Shown here: in pieces, positions 1 through 11,713 of the stretch
Layout of the letters: each line of letters begins with the position of its first letter
Position numbering within the stretch: the first letter of the stretch is position 1
NCBI RefSeq assembly: GCF_001039355.2
Contig: NW_019776021.1
Location: 51,158 to 115,157 of the forward strand
DNA: 64,000 bases
Origin: Lingula anatina
Taxonomy: Eukaryota; Brachiopoda; Lingulata; Lingulida; Lingulidae
Reading direction: 5' to 3'
Notes under the pieces: generated by a model
What the model was told of the DNA's origin: nothing
The model's database searches: none
Seen by the model: only the letters and a program-made list of their open reading frames with translations
Translations under genes and position numbers: made by a program

Positions 1-3000
1 TTTTTGTTTTTTTTTTTTTTTTTTTTTTTTGTTTCTGGTGAAAATGTGATATTTGACACCTAATTGTTACATTATGATGTTTGTGTGCCCTATACTGTTT
101 GTTTGTGTCTCATTTAAATAGCATCATCTTGTCAGTGACCTGAACTGCTGCTTTGTATTGTAAATCTGCCCACCAGGAGTCCCATATTGACCTTTATGGA
201 TGTTTGCTTGTAAACATCAAATATTAGGTATATGTTGTTCTGCTGTGTAACTGATTCTTCATGTAACTTATCTGTAATGTATATATGTGTATACATAGCA
301 GATGTCCATGATGTGTAAAACTTGCATAGTGTGTAACATATTAATCATACAGAGGCATAGTATAACAACCAGAGTGGTATTTGGCACCCATATTATAATG
401 CCTTTGTAATCTGAGTAAATAAAAACAATTACCAAGTGCAGAGTATGTACTATGCACAGAAATGAACACAGTATCACATAAATGCAACAAGTAAATTTGA
501 TAAGCAACAAACATGTATTTTAATTGTTGGGAGAGGGTTTGTTATTGCATTGTCTGACATGCTTATGGAACACAGTAGGGCTAATAGAAAAACTGAAAGT
601 TAGCAAGATCATTTCCATGTAAGTAACTCGTCCTGGATATGTACATAGGTTATGCTGTATTTCAGGACCATGCTGGTGGCAATTATGCACATTTTGCATA
701 AAAAAGAACATGCTTTAATATTGTATGGAAACTAATTGATATAACCTTGGCCTAAGTCAATAACTTAAATATGCCAGGGCAAACTGGATATAGAATAGCA
801 GTTAAAAAGCCAGTGGAAAAAGTACATGTGGCCTGGCATTAAAAGTGATTGCCTGCTGTTATCATTTTTTGTTTTCAATGGATAAGTAAACATCCTTTCA
901 TTAAATGGAACATTGGCATCTCAGAAATTTAATGGCATTTCTAGGAATTCAGTTAAGAGGCAGTGGTTGAAGTATATCATACTGCAAAAGTTTTAGTTAT
1001 TAATTTATTTCTTGTGTCTGTCTGTGACTGTCATTTGACTAGTTACTCTCTGACAGTCTGTACTTGTTTTTCTACAGATTTCTCTTTTTCTTGCTTATTG
1101 ACCAGTTACAGATTTGTAAATTGTAGCAAACTTCACATTTGCTGTGTTTCATTTTAACAACGAAAAATGAAATTATAGCAGCCATACTGTAACCTTGAAA
1201 CTTCATATAATTTACCCGAATAGCAAATTAATCCAATTTCCATTGTATGTGAATTTTTAATTTGTATATAAATGGCTAAATATACCCTTATCTTATCTAA
1301 CTTACAGCTCCACTCCATTAAATTTACAAAAGATTGCCTTATGTTTGTAAAGGTGAACAAAATTCTGTTTTTCACATGACCTTCGAGTTGTTTTCTTATT
1401 CCGCTCACCTTGAACCAAATCAATATATTGACCAGAAAGGAATGGGATCTTTATTTTAAGGGAAAGAGGTGTATGGAAAAAAATGGTGGCAAATCTTTAC
1501 ACCTACTCTATACTCCAGGCCAGCTTGCTTACATTAGAGAAAAGTGTAAAGAACGTCCCAGAGACACATCTGTGAATTTCTTGTGAAAAATCAATCTGTG
1601 GTCCTGGAAGAGGGCATCTTAAACCCTCTCTTCAAGTTATTTAATTTCTACCTTGGGGAACATTTTGATTTGAAGTAATGTGCAATGCAGCTGGGTTTTC
1701 TTTTTCTTTTAAAACTTTGATTATGCAACTTCCCAAATAGCTTCTACATTTAATGCATTATCCCAGTATCACCTTGTCTGCAGAGAAAGTTGGACCAACA
1801 AACAGATCTTCATCACATCTAGGTTTCAAACTGTTTTGGCATTTACTTGCCTTAACTTTGGAAATAGATAAGTCTAAGTCAATAGGGTATGTTGAGAAAA
1901 GAAAAACAGAATGCAAATTTTGGTTTTTTTGAGATAAATATATGCTGAACACATAAGTCAGTCAGCTTGAGGGGCATGTAACATGCTTAGATCTCAAGAT
2001 AACTTGCTCTGAAACAACCCCTTATTTGCAACATCAGATTGCTGATTTTGGCTGAAGGTACAGCAGTTGCTATGGCTACTTGACTCAGAATGTTATTTTT
2101 AAAACTAAATGTTTGTGTATTACTCAACAGACATTACCCAAGCATGCTTTACTTTATTACATTACATCCTCAGTGGCTCATGGTGAATAGTTTTTGGAGC
2201 CAAATGCAAGGCAAAAATACTTTCAAAAAATTTAAGTGATTTTTTTTATAAAAAATTTAAGTTGATTATCATTTGGTAGTCAACTTTGGTAAAACACCAA
2301 AAGCAAAGAAATGCCTCAAGATCTTTTATTTGTTTACAATTAAATTTGAGCTTTTCAAGTTGTAACTGACTTGCCAGGCTTTGTTTATCCAGCTCAGATA
2401 ACAATGTTAGGCTTCTTTACGTAATTTGACGTATTCATTTAATTTGAGATTTGATTAATTATTTTTATAGCCTTTTATAAGGGGACATTTTATAGTTTTT
2501 TTTCTCCTCTGCATGTTTTAGGAAGCATTTCTTTTTCATTCACCCTATTGTCTCTCTATAGTCTGCACAGAAGGAAAAATTTATTGTTCTGTTGAATTTA
2601 ATATGGCACAAGAGGGAGGAGGGTATGTCAAAGATTGGCCCTCATGCTGTTGACATTATAAAGTGCCATGGAATTTTATTTGAAGTAAACAACATACAGT
2701 AAATACAATGTGATGATAAATTACATAGATAACACAGTCCAGTAGACATTGATGTGGGGACATTAGGTACAGTATGTTGTATTAGATCAAAGTACGCAAG
2801 ATTTGCTTACACAGATCAAAGTACATGAGATTTGCTCACACACATTTGTATGCCTCTCCTGTTGTTGTTGTTGTTGTTGTCAAACTTTATAACTACACTG
2901 TGATTTGTCCTAACTAGGTCTTGTATTCATGATACAACCTTAATTTAGAAACTTTAGGACTTTGTTAATGTAATTCTGTACATGTTTTTGATGGTTAATG

Positions 3001-4923
3001 GAAAATGTGATGGAATTACTCGTTGCTAGGGCCATGGCATTGTTTTTGTATTGGACAACTAACTCTACCACCAGTGAATTGGGCAAAAAGTATGTTGAGG
3101 TATTTTAGTATGCAAATTGAATTATTTTTGCATTTGGTGCTGAAAACTGTGTATGTAAGCAATATCCTAGAGTAAGTGTAGATTGAATGGTGAAAGGAAT
3201 ATCTTTATAAAATTATCGAAGTCCATTTTTTGATTACTGATTAACCTAGACATGGTGATTCATGGACAATTTATATCTTTGTTAGCATTTTTTTTTTTTT
3301 CATTTTTGATAAATTGGTTATCTTATCAGCCATTATGTTATTGAAGCACTTGCTGATGAGTTAATGGTAGTTGCTCTTTCCACAGACTTTCTGATGAAAT
3401 TTGTCCATTTTTTGTTTGGGCTCTCTTTCCCTGTTGTATTTTTTGACATATTGACCAAGCTCTGCATTTAGAAATTGATTTTTACTCTTTCACTGTTTAG
3501 GACTTTAAAAACATTGGGATACTGTGTAAGGAGAGAATGTACAATACAGTCAAATTCAACACTTTACAACTTCACTGATTTTATTATAACATGCATAATG
3601 TGAAATGGGCAGCACATGAGAAATAACAATACAATATTATAGTGCTAAACAATAAGTAACACATCGTTGTCAATAAAGAAGTAGCAATGTCAGCAACAGT
3701 TGATATCTAATATAGGAATAGTTTGCCATGTTAGTAACAGCACCATGAAATGAAGAAAAATTACATTCACCTTGATCATAAATTAATTGCACATGAGTGT
3801 GTATAAATATGTAGACTCTCTATATATATTTATTTGTAACATAGGCAAGGTGTGATAGTTAATAAATAAGGTGAAGATAATAATTTAAGAATGTAGTGAG
3901 TTAATGATCCATGTTGTCTATTTTCCTTCATATTAATGCATCAAAGCAAATCTTAACTTTCATGCCACGAAGGCGTCTTTTGACCCAGCTTACTGTATAA
4001 TGCCCATTATATGCACAAAGACAGTGGTTATAATGTGATAGTACAACTCTGGCTCCTGCATGGTTATTATACTAGAAATGATTTTAAGTCAAGTACTAAC
4101 CTACTGCCACGGACAGTTCCTGAAATATATTATAATCCTATTCAGAGTTGGAAAAATATTTGAAGATTTTACACTGGGATGTGACAACAAGATGTTGCTC
4201 CAATACAAGATAGTATATCAACAACCAATAGCTACTAAAAAATAAACAAGAACAACCAATGCTTACGTTTCAGAAGATTCGGTTTTCTATTTATGTTTCC
4301 CCATTACTTAAACAAAAGAAATCCTGACATGTCTTTGCTGGCAATATTTTCACTCCTTTTTGTTCAAAAGCCCCACAAGGGGCATGATAAAAGAAAGTGT
4401 GCAAATATGAATTTTCATTTTCTGTTTGTTGATACAACTCAAAAGGAGGCGGGTGCACATTTATTATAGAGTAGGCTCCCAATAAGCACAGTCTACAAAT
4501 GTTTTATTTCTCAAAATTTCATGTATTCATGGTTTCAGCTAGTGTTTGAATAAATAAATTTTCCTTGAACTATATTTTTAACCAAATGATCAAGATATTA
4601 CAAACCTTGGCTAATTAACCAGTATCAACTTCTCTGTTTCCTAGCAACCTATGAGCTGCAGGATTCTTAATACTTTGTATAAGATCATTTGTGAAGCTGA
4701 TTGCAGTAGTCAGAAGCATTAATGATAATAATATGAACCACTATGACTGAAATGGCATCAATATCATGACTGTAAAGAAGAACATCCATTTTCAATATCT
4801 TTTACTTACTTGATATGCTAGAAGAATTTAATGACATTTTAAGTTTTCGTCTAGTTTGACTAGATCTGAATTGATTAAACAATGAAAAAAAAAAACAAAT
4901 ACTGATTGTATTGTAAATATCCA
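1..4923. other. Non-coding AT-rich region
   Basis: I see no exon or long open frame here on either strand. The stretch opens with a poly-T run (about 1-30), has a (GTT)n tract near 2862-2880 and many A/T homopolymers. The part next to the LRR-Ig gene (about 4450-4923) is probably its 3' UTR. The rest could be intergenic or introns of an unseen gene. Confidence 0.5.
4503..4508 (-). promoter_or_regulatory. Candidate poly(A) signal of the LRR-Ig gene
   Basis: The minus strand reads AATAAA here, about 415 bp beyond the stop codon of the LRR-Ig gene. A second AATAAA-like site lies near 4460. The motif is common by chance in AT-rich DNA, so this is only a candidate. Confidence 0.3.
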
Positions 4924-7497
4924 TCATACTGGCGACTCCTTCTGTGAATTGTCTATGCCTTCTTCACTGTCCATATCGATCATCATTATGTGGTCATGGT
5001 TGTCTGGCGTAACACTGCTGTCCACTTCAATGACTATGTCATCTTCCTGAATTTGTTGTTGATGGTCCTCTTGACTATCACTCTCACTGTTATCACTGGT
5101 GCTATTCTTGTCCTCTGTGTCATACTCCTGAAGATCTGATATGTCTCTGTCTGAGAAGGATGCAGAGACAGCAGTCATGTATTCCGAGGGGGGCTCACTA
5201 AGGTCATCCGGGGTATCGATGTTACTAGGGTCCAATAATTGGTCTGCGTTGAACAGCATGGATTCCGTTCTCACGCATTCTGCTTCGATGACTCCTTTAC
5301 AATGGTCCAAGTTCATTGTTTCCAAGATTTTGATTAAGTGCTGTTGCTGGAGCTTGTAGTTTTCGTGGAGTTTCTTTAGCTGCTGGACTCCATATTCTCG
5401 AATCTTTGCTTTCTGTGCACCATAATTTTCCCGTATTTTTATAAGTTTGCTGCTTTTATATCCTTTTAGGCGGCCAAGTTGGGCATGGTAGTTTTCTCGA
5501 AGTCTCTCCATTTGTTGAGAACAGTTCTCTTTGATTCGCGCAATCTGGCTGTGGTAGTTGTCACGCATTTTTTCCACTTGATGGGAACACTGGTCTTTAA
5601 TATCACGAATCTTGCCCATCTGGTTGTTATAACCTTCCCGTAGACGGTCCATTTTCTCTGTCCGGTACGCATCAAGATTATCAAGAATCTGCCGAATACC
5701 TTTACGTTCCTCAGGTGGAGTTTTTCGACAATATCGGGCACAGCACCTCTTTGCTGCAAGCTGGATTCCTCTAAGGGACAGAGAAAGAATCAGAAAACCT
5801 ATCGCACAAGAAGCACCTACAAGCAACCCCATTTTCTGGATTTCGTAGAGTTTAGTATAATTTAATCGTAGTACTATCACAGTTGTATCGTTGCCAGCAA
5901 TATTGCGTGCGGTGCATGTATATTTTCCAGCGTGGGCCCTGGTGACGTAATCTATATACAGACTACCATCTTGGAGTAAGTGTGTGTGTTCTAGAGGTAT
6001 ATCGTGAAAGTACTCCTTAGTATTGTCATGCCAGTGGTGATCCTCATGAAATGACTCGTTGGCAACGTGGTGGTGGGTTACGTTACTGACCCAGGGGTCA
6101 TTGTGTATGAAGGTGCGTCCTGACGGAGTCGTCCACACAATTGCCGCACTGGGAAAACCAGACGCTTCGCACACCAATCGTCCTGGGGCACCGAGTTTGA
6201 AGAAAACGCGCGACTTCGTATGATTGGTAATTTGAGCACCAGTGCAGTTTAAGTCCTGAGTTTGGACAGTGTCCAAGGATAAAGTCATGTTGATGCTGAT
6301 GTCATGACATGTTAAATTTGGCAAATTTTGGACCAGGCTACTGTTTTTCATCCATCTTATTGCACAGCTACATTCCAGTGGATTCCCCTGCACATGCAGT
6401 TGCTGTAGTTGGGACACTCTCCCCACAGCCTCATAGTACAGATTTTGGAACCCACTGTAACTAATATTAATGACTTGAAGAGACAGACAAGGAAGAAAGA
6501 GGTCACGATGAACGAACTGAAGGTTAGGGCTATGGCTGAGATCAATGGATTTCACAGAGAGTAATCCTTGGAAAGCATCCCAGTGAATATCATCCAACAC
6601 AGAACTGTAGCTCAGGTTCAGATGGGTCAGATTTGAATTTTTCCTGAATACATCCCCTGTGAAGTAGGGTACGTCATTTCCACTGAGATCGAGGTCTGAC
6701 AAATCCTGAAGTTCCGACAACGCAGAAGGGTTGATATGTGAAATGTGGTTGTTTTGGAGAGAGAGCGATCTCAGTTGTGAATTTGCAGCAAATATCTCGC
6801 GGTCCAAGGATTGGAGATTGTTAATGGACAGGTCAAGCTTGTGAAGTCCATGCAGGGAATGAAAGACAGAGGCGCTGAGATGTCTTATCTCATTATGCTG
6901 TAGAGACAGATCAGTCAGCGAATCTAAGGAATCAAATGCCCTTGAACTTATATTACGGATGGAGTTATATCCCAAGTCCAACTGTTTAAGGTGTGGTGAA
7001 TTTTTAAGCATTTCACTTGGTACAGCTTCAATTTGGTTGTGGCTAAGATCTAATATTCTAAGCTCCTTCATCTTTGATGTCGTGTCTCTGTCTATTACTC
7101 CGATGTTGTTGTGGCTGAGGTGTAATTGGTGTAAATTCGGTAACAGTACCAAGGAAGGAGAAAGTTCTCGTATGTGATTCCAATGAAGGCTGAGTATTTC
7201 CAAGTGAAACAAGGTAGGAGAAAATTCATGTGGTAAAGCAGTGATTTCATTGTGGTCCAGATACACTTCAACAAGGCTGTGGTATAGAGACAGATTATCC
7301 ATATTGGTCAAAGCATTGTGGGATAGGTTCAGAGTGCGGATGGATTGGGGAAGGTTTTCTGGAATTCTCTGAAGACCTGCACTAGCACACATGGCTGTTT
7401 CTTCAGTACACTTGCACACTTTGGGACATGATTCCACTTTGGTTGTCGAGGAAACAATGGTTGCTATGGTGATAGCCAACAGCAATGCCGATGCCAT
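4924..7497 (-). CDS. LRR-Ig single-pass membrane receptor with coiled-coil tail
   Basis: An intact 857-residue single-exon frame. Residues 1-23 are a signal peptide. Residues 24-50 are an LRR N-cap (CPKVCKC). About 12 leucine-rich repeats (LxxLxLxxN) span roughly 52-370, followed by an LRR C-cap (NPLECSC, 372-419). An I-set Ig domain (about 430-548) has its cysteines at 444 and 528 in a typical YTCTARN context. The TM segment is about 556-580. The cytoplasmic part has an 11-residue repeat (622-723) and an acidic Ser/Asp/Glu-rich C-terminus (755-857). Many NxS/T sites lie outside the membrane. The order LRR-Ig-TM matches cell-surface adhesion or recognition receptors (LRIT, AMIGO, kekkon-like classes). 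I cannot assign an orthologue. A CAG acceptor just upstream implies a spliced 5' UTR. The ligand is unknown. Confidence 0.9.
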   Translation of the reverse strand: MASALLLAITIATIVSSTTKVESCPKVCKCTEETAMCASAGLQRIPENLPQSIRTLNLSHNALTNMDNLSLYHSLVEVYLDHNEITALPHEFSPTLFHLEILSLHWNHIRELSPSLVLLPNLHQLHLSHNNIGVIDRDTTSKMKELRILDLSHNQIEAVPSEMLKNSPHLKQLDLGYNSIRNISSRAFDSLDSLTDLSLQHNEIRHLSASVFHSLHGLHKLDLSINNLQSLDREIFAANSQLRSLSLQNNHISHINPSALSELQDLSDLDLSGNDVPYFTGDVFRKNSNLTHLNLSYSSVLDDIHWDAFQGLLSVKSIDLSHSPNLQFVHRDLFLPCLSLQVINISYSGFQNLYYEAVGRVSQLQQLHVQGNPLECSCAIRWMKNSSLVQNLPNLTCHDISINMTLSLDTVQTQDLNCTGAQITNHTKSRVFFKLGAPGRLVCEASGFPSAAIVWTTPSGRTFIHNDPWVSNVTHHHVANESFHEDHHWHDNTKEYFHDIPLEHTHLLQDGSLYIDYVTRAHAGKYTCTARNIAGNDTTVIVLRLNYTKLYEIQKMGLLVGASCAIGFLILSLSLRGIQLAAKRCCARYCRKTPPEERKGIRQILDNLDAYRTEKMDRLREGYNNQMGKIRDIKDQCSHQVEKMRDNYHSQIARIKENCSQQMERLRENYHAQLGRLKGYKSSKLIKIRENYGAQKAKIREYGVQQLKKLHENYKLQQQHLIKILETMNLDHCKGVIEAECVRTESMLFNADQLLDPSNIDTPDDLSEPPSEYMTAVSASFSDRDISDLQEYDTEDKNSTSDNSESDSQEDHQQQIQEDDIVIEVDSSVTPDNHDHIMMIDMDSEEGIDNSQKESPV
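5329..5634 (-). repeat. Coding hendecad repeat in the receptor tail
   Basis: Residues 622-723 of the LRR-Ig protein form nine units, eight of exactly 11 residues and one of 14. The consensus is NYxxQxxKIRE; examples are NYHSQIARIKE, NCSQQMERLRE, NYHAQLGRLKG and NYGAQKAKIRE. Hydrophobic and basic positions recur every 11 residues, the signature of a hendecad coiled coil. Confidence 0.85.
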
Positions 7498-7582
7498 TTC
7501 TGCTTTCTCTACTTCTGCTGCAGTCTCACCTCCAAAGCAGAAATGATGTGGCTTATTGATTAAGGCATGATTCTTCTAGAAC
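7498..7582 (-). other. 5' UTR segment of the LRR-Ig gene
   Basis: On the minus strand a pyrimidine-flanked TTTTCAG acceptor precedes position 7582, and no other ATG-led frame lies between it and the start codon. The coding exon therefore probably begins with about 85 nt of 5' UTR. A possible upstream non-coding exon ends at a CAG/GTACGC donor near 8905, which is weak evidence. Confidence 0.45.
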
Positions 7583-10293
7583 CTGAAAATAGGAGAAAAA
7601 AAGCATCTTCTTGAATCAGTTATGGCTATAATAATGCCTTTTGGAATATGTACAGCTACTCTTGTCAAAATTTCACAGGATCATGAATAAAACAATTTAC
7701 TGAATATCTAAAAATTGTGAACACTTAAGGAATGGAAAAAAAATTCCCCAAGGCATTTGGTAATTCGTAGAAGGAAATGCACCACACACTTAAACAATAC
7801 CCTTAGGATATAAAGAAGTGTGTTGCTGTCTACATATGGTTCACCTTAACAGAAATTGACTAAAGGCTATTGAAAGTAACCTTGTTTGGCAGTTTTCTTC
7901 ATAGCAGATTGACATGAGATCTGCTTTGGGTCACTGAACCCGTTTCCCTAAATTAACTTCATTGCCAGTGTTTAAGTTGATCATCTTAATGGGATCTTGC
8001 ATCTCAATTTAATGGGTAATTTAATATAACCTAGAATTTGAATGCCTTTCTGAATGTTTGTCTGTTTATTTTTTGAGTCTTTTTTTTTTTTCAAAGTCTA
8101 AATTCCAGTACATATGGAAATCAGCGATGAGCTTCGGTCTAGCTTTTCATTAAAAGTGGTTAACAATATTTCTCAGGTCACGAGTTCACCCACAATTTGT
8201 GATTAAAAAAGCTGTATTCATTGCCAAAATACTTGGTTAGATGGTGTCCACATGTTGCCAGCTCGGTTGTTGAATATTTATATAAGCACATGATGATGCC
8301 AAGAGGAATATTAGTCCTCTGTTTAGCACAGAATTAAGTGCAAAAATATACTGATTTACTTGCTAAGACGTCAGTATCACATATATATATATATACACAT
8401 TCATTAACTTATTGGTGATATACTGGTAACTGATGATATGTGGTCTATTAACCTGATGGTATTATCTTAATTAAGGCATCCTGGTTGAGATTGTTTTTGT
8501 TATTCTGTTATCTACAAGTGATTGCCCTTAACCACTCTGTGTAGGTTAGGTTTTTAGTACAATACCATGTGTGTATTCTGAAGCAAAAATAAAAATGTGA
8601 CGCATATGTAAGCACACATATGACTACATTTTTGGGAAATTCCACATTTATGTAGATCAAGGTACACAACATTTTATGCCAATGCTTTCCATTTCTCATT
8701 AAGGGTTTCAGCACTTTTCACTCCCGTCCTGCTCATCGTCAGTTCCACGGAAAAGGTTATAAATATTTCTGAGATCAAGAGGTCTCAACACCCTGGGTTT
8801 TAAAGCACTGACTGTGGCTTTTCTTTTCCCCAATTGTCCCATTTTTCTCCTTGAGGTTCAGGGTACCAACAGAGATTGTCATCTCCATGTGGTTTTCTGC
8901 GTACCTGCCATGGTTATCCAGGAGAGTATCGAATAAAGTGAATCACAACATGGGCCCAGTCAGCCCTCAAGAACTCAGGTGCCTCTTATACTACTAATAG
9001 TTATGGATATCTAAAAACACAGTTCTATTACCTGGTTCTCCTGCCAATCATGAATGAAGTGAAAGCCCAGAGTAAACAAAACATGCAAAAATACCTGAAC
9101 AGGCTAAATGTTGAGGTTCATTAGAGCTGTTACTCAAGGAGATTTCCCAGGTGGTAGGTTGTGAAAGGTAATATGGTAATTGCTCCAGAATTTCAAAATT
9201 CCTTATTTTTTTCATGATTTGCCAGTATTGGTTACTCACAAATAATACTTTTCTGACATGAGCACAACTTTTTAAAAATATCACTTCATCTGCTTTTAAA
9301 GTATAAACAACAAAATTTTGCTCTATAAAACATATATAAAGAGAGAATTTGATCAACTTCATTGTAGAATTACCAAAGCTAGTCTTTTAGGAGGTTAACC
9401 AAGTTGTTTAGTGTTATTCACCCAAACACAAGCATTTTCCATTTGCAATATCTTCAGACATTACTTTAAAATGTTAGTTTAAAATAGACTAAGGTGAAAG
9501 ATTTATGTAAGGGTTTGCTGTGAGGTTGTGTGGAATGTTAAGCTATGTTTCATCTCATAAAAACAGATTTCCTTTCCGTGTCTAACATTTCCAGGTGATA
9601 TTGCTTATAATTAGGAAAAGTTAAGGATAAAACATCGTGGTAAAAGTACCATCTGGAAACAATTTTGTTTTTTGCTAGAATGTTTACCTCCCATGTTTTT
9701 ACTTGTCTGGTGATAGTGCTTTGGTTTATGCTGTTGTCTAGTACTGAGAGAAAAATGTCTACTAAAAGCATTTTGGAATATTCCCTTTACTCGGGTATTG
9801 TTTTTGAATGTAATAAAGGCCATTACATTTGTTCCGATAAAATACAATGATGTTCAATTTTATGACTAACCCCGATTAAGGTCAATTGTGGCTTGCCAAA
9901 CAATACGTACCTTTTCAGACAGCAATAGTAACATGTTTGTAGTTATTATCCTAACTGTACCTCTTTCTATAATGCCACAGCTTGCATTTTATCAAACCAG
10001 AAAATGTATTAGCATGATTATAAATTTTGCCTTGAATATAAACCAGATATAAAGCAAATCCCAGTAGCCAGAAGCTAGAAAAATTTAAAAGCTAAAATTC
10101 CCACTTCTCATTGGTCAGAGTACAATTCATCTAGTGATACTTCAGATTTAATGTTAGGCATGACCTGTGGGACCTCTTGCGTAGTTAATTCAGTTAAAAC
10201 TGTATTTGTCTCTGACTGTGTTTCTGACTGAAGTGGTGATTTTGCACATTAATGGTCTTTTACAAATGATTGATTTTTCTCATATGATTAACA

Positions 10294-10446
10294 AGTGCGT
10301 GGGTGAAAGTTGTAAAAACTGAAAATCCTGAAAACATAGCTTGCATTTTCTCATCGCGTTTAGACCATATGAAAATAAATGATCAAAATGCAGACTGAAA
10401 ATCCTGAAATCAGGCACAATCTTGAAAACTTTCACTCATGCCTGCA
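10294..10446. repeat. Small imperfect inverted repeat
   Basis: The sequence near 10294-10309 (GTGCGTGGGTGAAAGT) returns in inverted, imperfect form at about 10427-10446. The motif CTGAAAATCCTGAAA occurs as a direct repeat inside. It could be a decayed foldback element, and I see no clear target-site duplication. Confidence 0.35.
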
Positions 10447-11665
10447 GTGTACATCAGGTGTAATGTCATGGTCAATAGTTGTAAACCTCTTTACCATTCT
10501 GAAATAGTGTTCATGTCTACTAATTTCACGTTGGGGTACTTAATTTGTGGCTCATTAATTTGTGGCTCAAATCCTTAATTTGGGCATTCATGCTCCTGAA
10601 TCTAAGGCTTGTGGTGGCATATGACAAATATCATTTATGAGCCCTGTGGCAATTATCTATAACCTTATTTGCAATTTCCAGTCATTCCTGAAACTCTTGG
10701 TGATCAGGAGCATGAGTCACAAGGAAAAAGTCTGTGTTAACTTAGTCAACAAAAAAATCACTTTTTTTTAAACATAACCCCATATATATTTCATTTGGCT
10801 GAAGTAGAGCTGTTTTCATCAAATTACTGACCAAGGCCAGTTATGTTACTTAAGCTGTAGACAATGAATATTTCCTAGAATTCCCAGGGAATAGAAAAAG
10901 CTCTAAAAAGGTTATTGTCATGGTGCTACATTTAATCTGTGTAATTTTATCATAAAAGGGATTTAAGGGCTGCCAGATTGACATTAAACTAGATCTAATT
11001 TATTATATGTTCTAGTCGAAGTTTTTTTCAAAAGGTTTGATCTTAACTGAGTGCTCCATTACAATGCATGCTACAGAGATGCTGAACATTGATATATAGA
11101 GTAACAAAACCATCTCTTTTGCCATTTGTATTAATTGGAAATGCATATTATGTAATGATTTTATCGAAGCATCTAGCTACGGACTGTTTGCAATGAATGA
11201 ATTATAGTAGTGATATTAAGTATAGCCGATCACAATTTGTGTGCTGCAAAGTCTAGAATATTCTTGGAACAGACAACATATTCTACAGGATGAATTATAA
11301 GTCAATATCACAAGTCTTGATAATATACCCTAGGAACAAGGGACATTTGCTGTTGTCACGTTCACAGAAATGAATGCTGTGGCAATATACAATATTGTAT
11401 CACACATCTGGAAAGTGATAATGAAAAAGATGTGGATGATCAGAAAGTATAGTTTTAATGGGTGCTATAAAATTACTCGTGGATGATTTGCTTTTTGATT
11501 CAAAGTATTAAACATTTTTTTCAAGGCTGTGGCGATAATATTCTCATGGCTTGCCTTGTGATTTGACATTTTTCTCATCCTACTACCAAAATATTATTTC
11601 TGTTACTTCCATATTGTTTATTCTTAACCAGCCTGGAAAGAATTCTCTGATCTGGGTTGGGATTT

Positions 11666-11675
<10 letters not shown>

Positions 11676-11712
<37 letters not shown>
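11676..11712. repeat. (GA)n microsatellite
   Basis: About 18 uninterrupted GA units. Confidence 0.95.
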
Positions 11713-11713
<1 letters not shown>

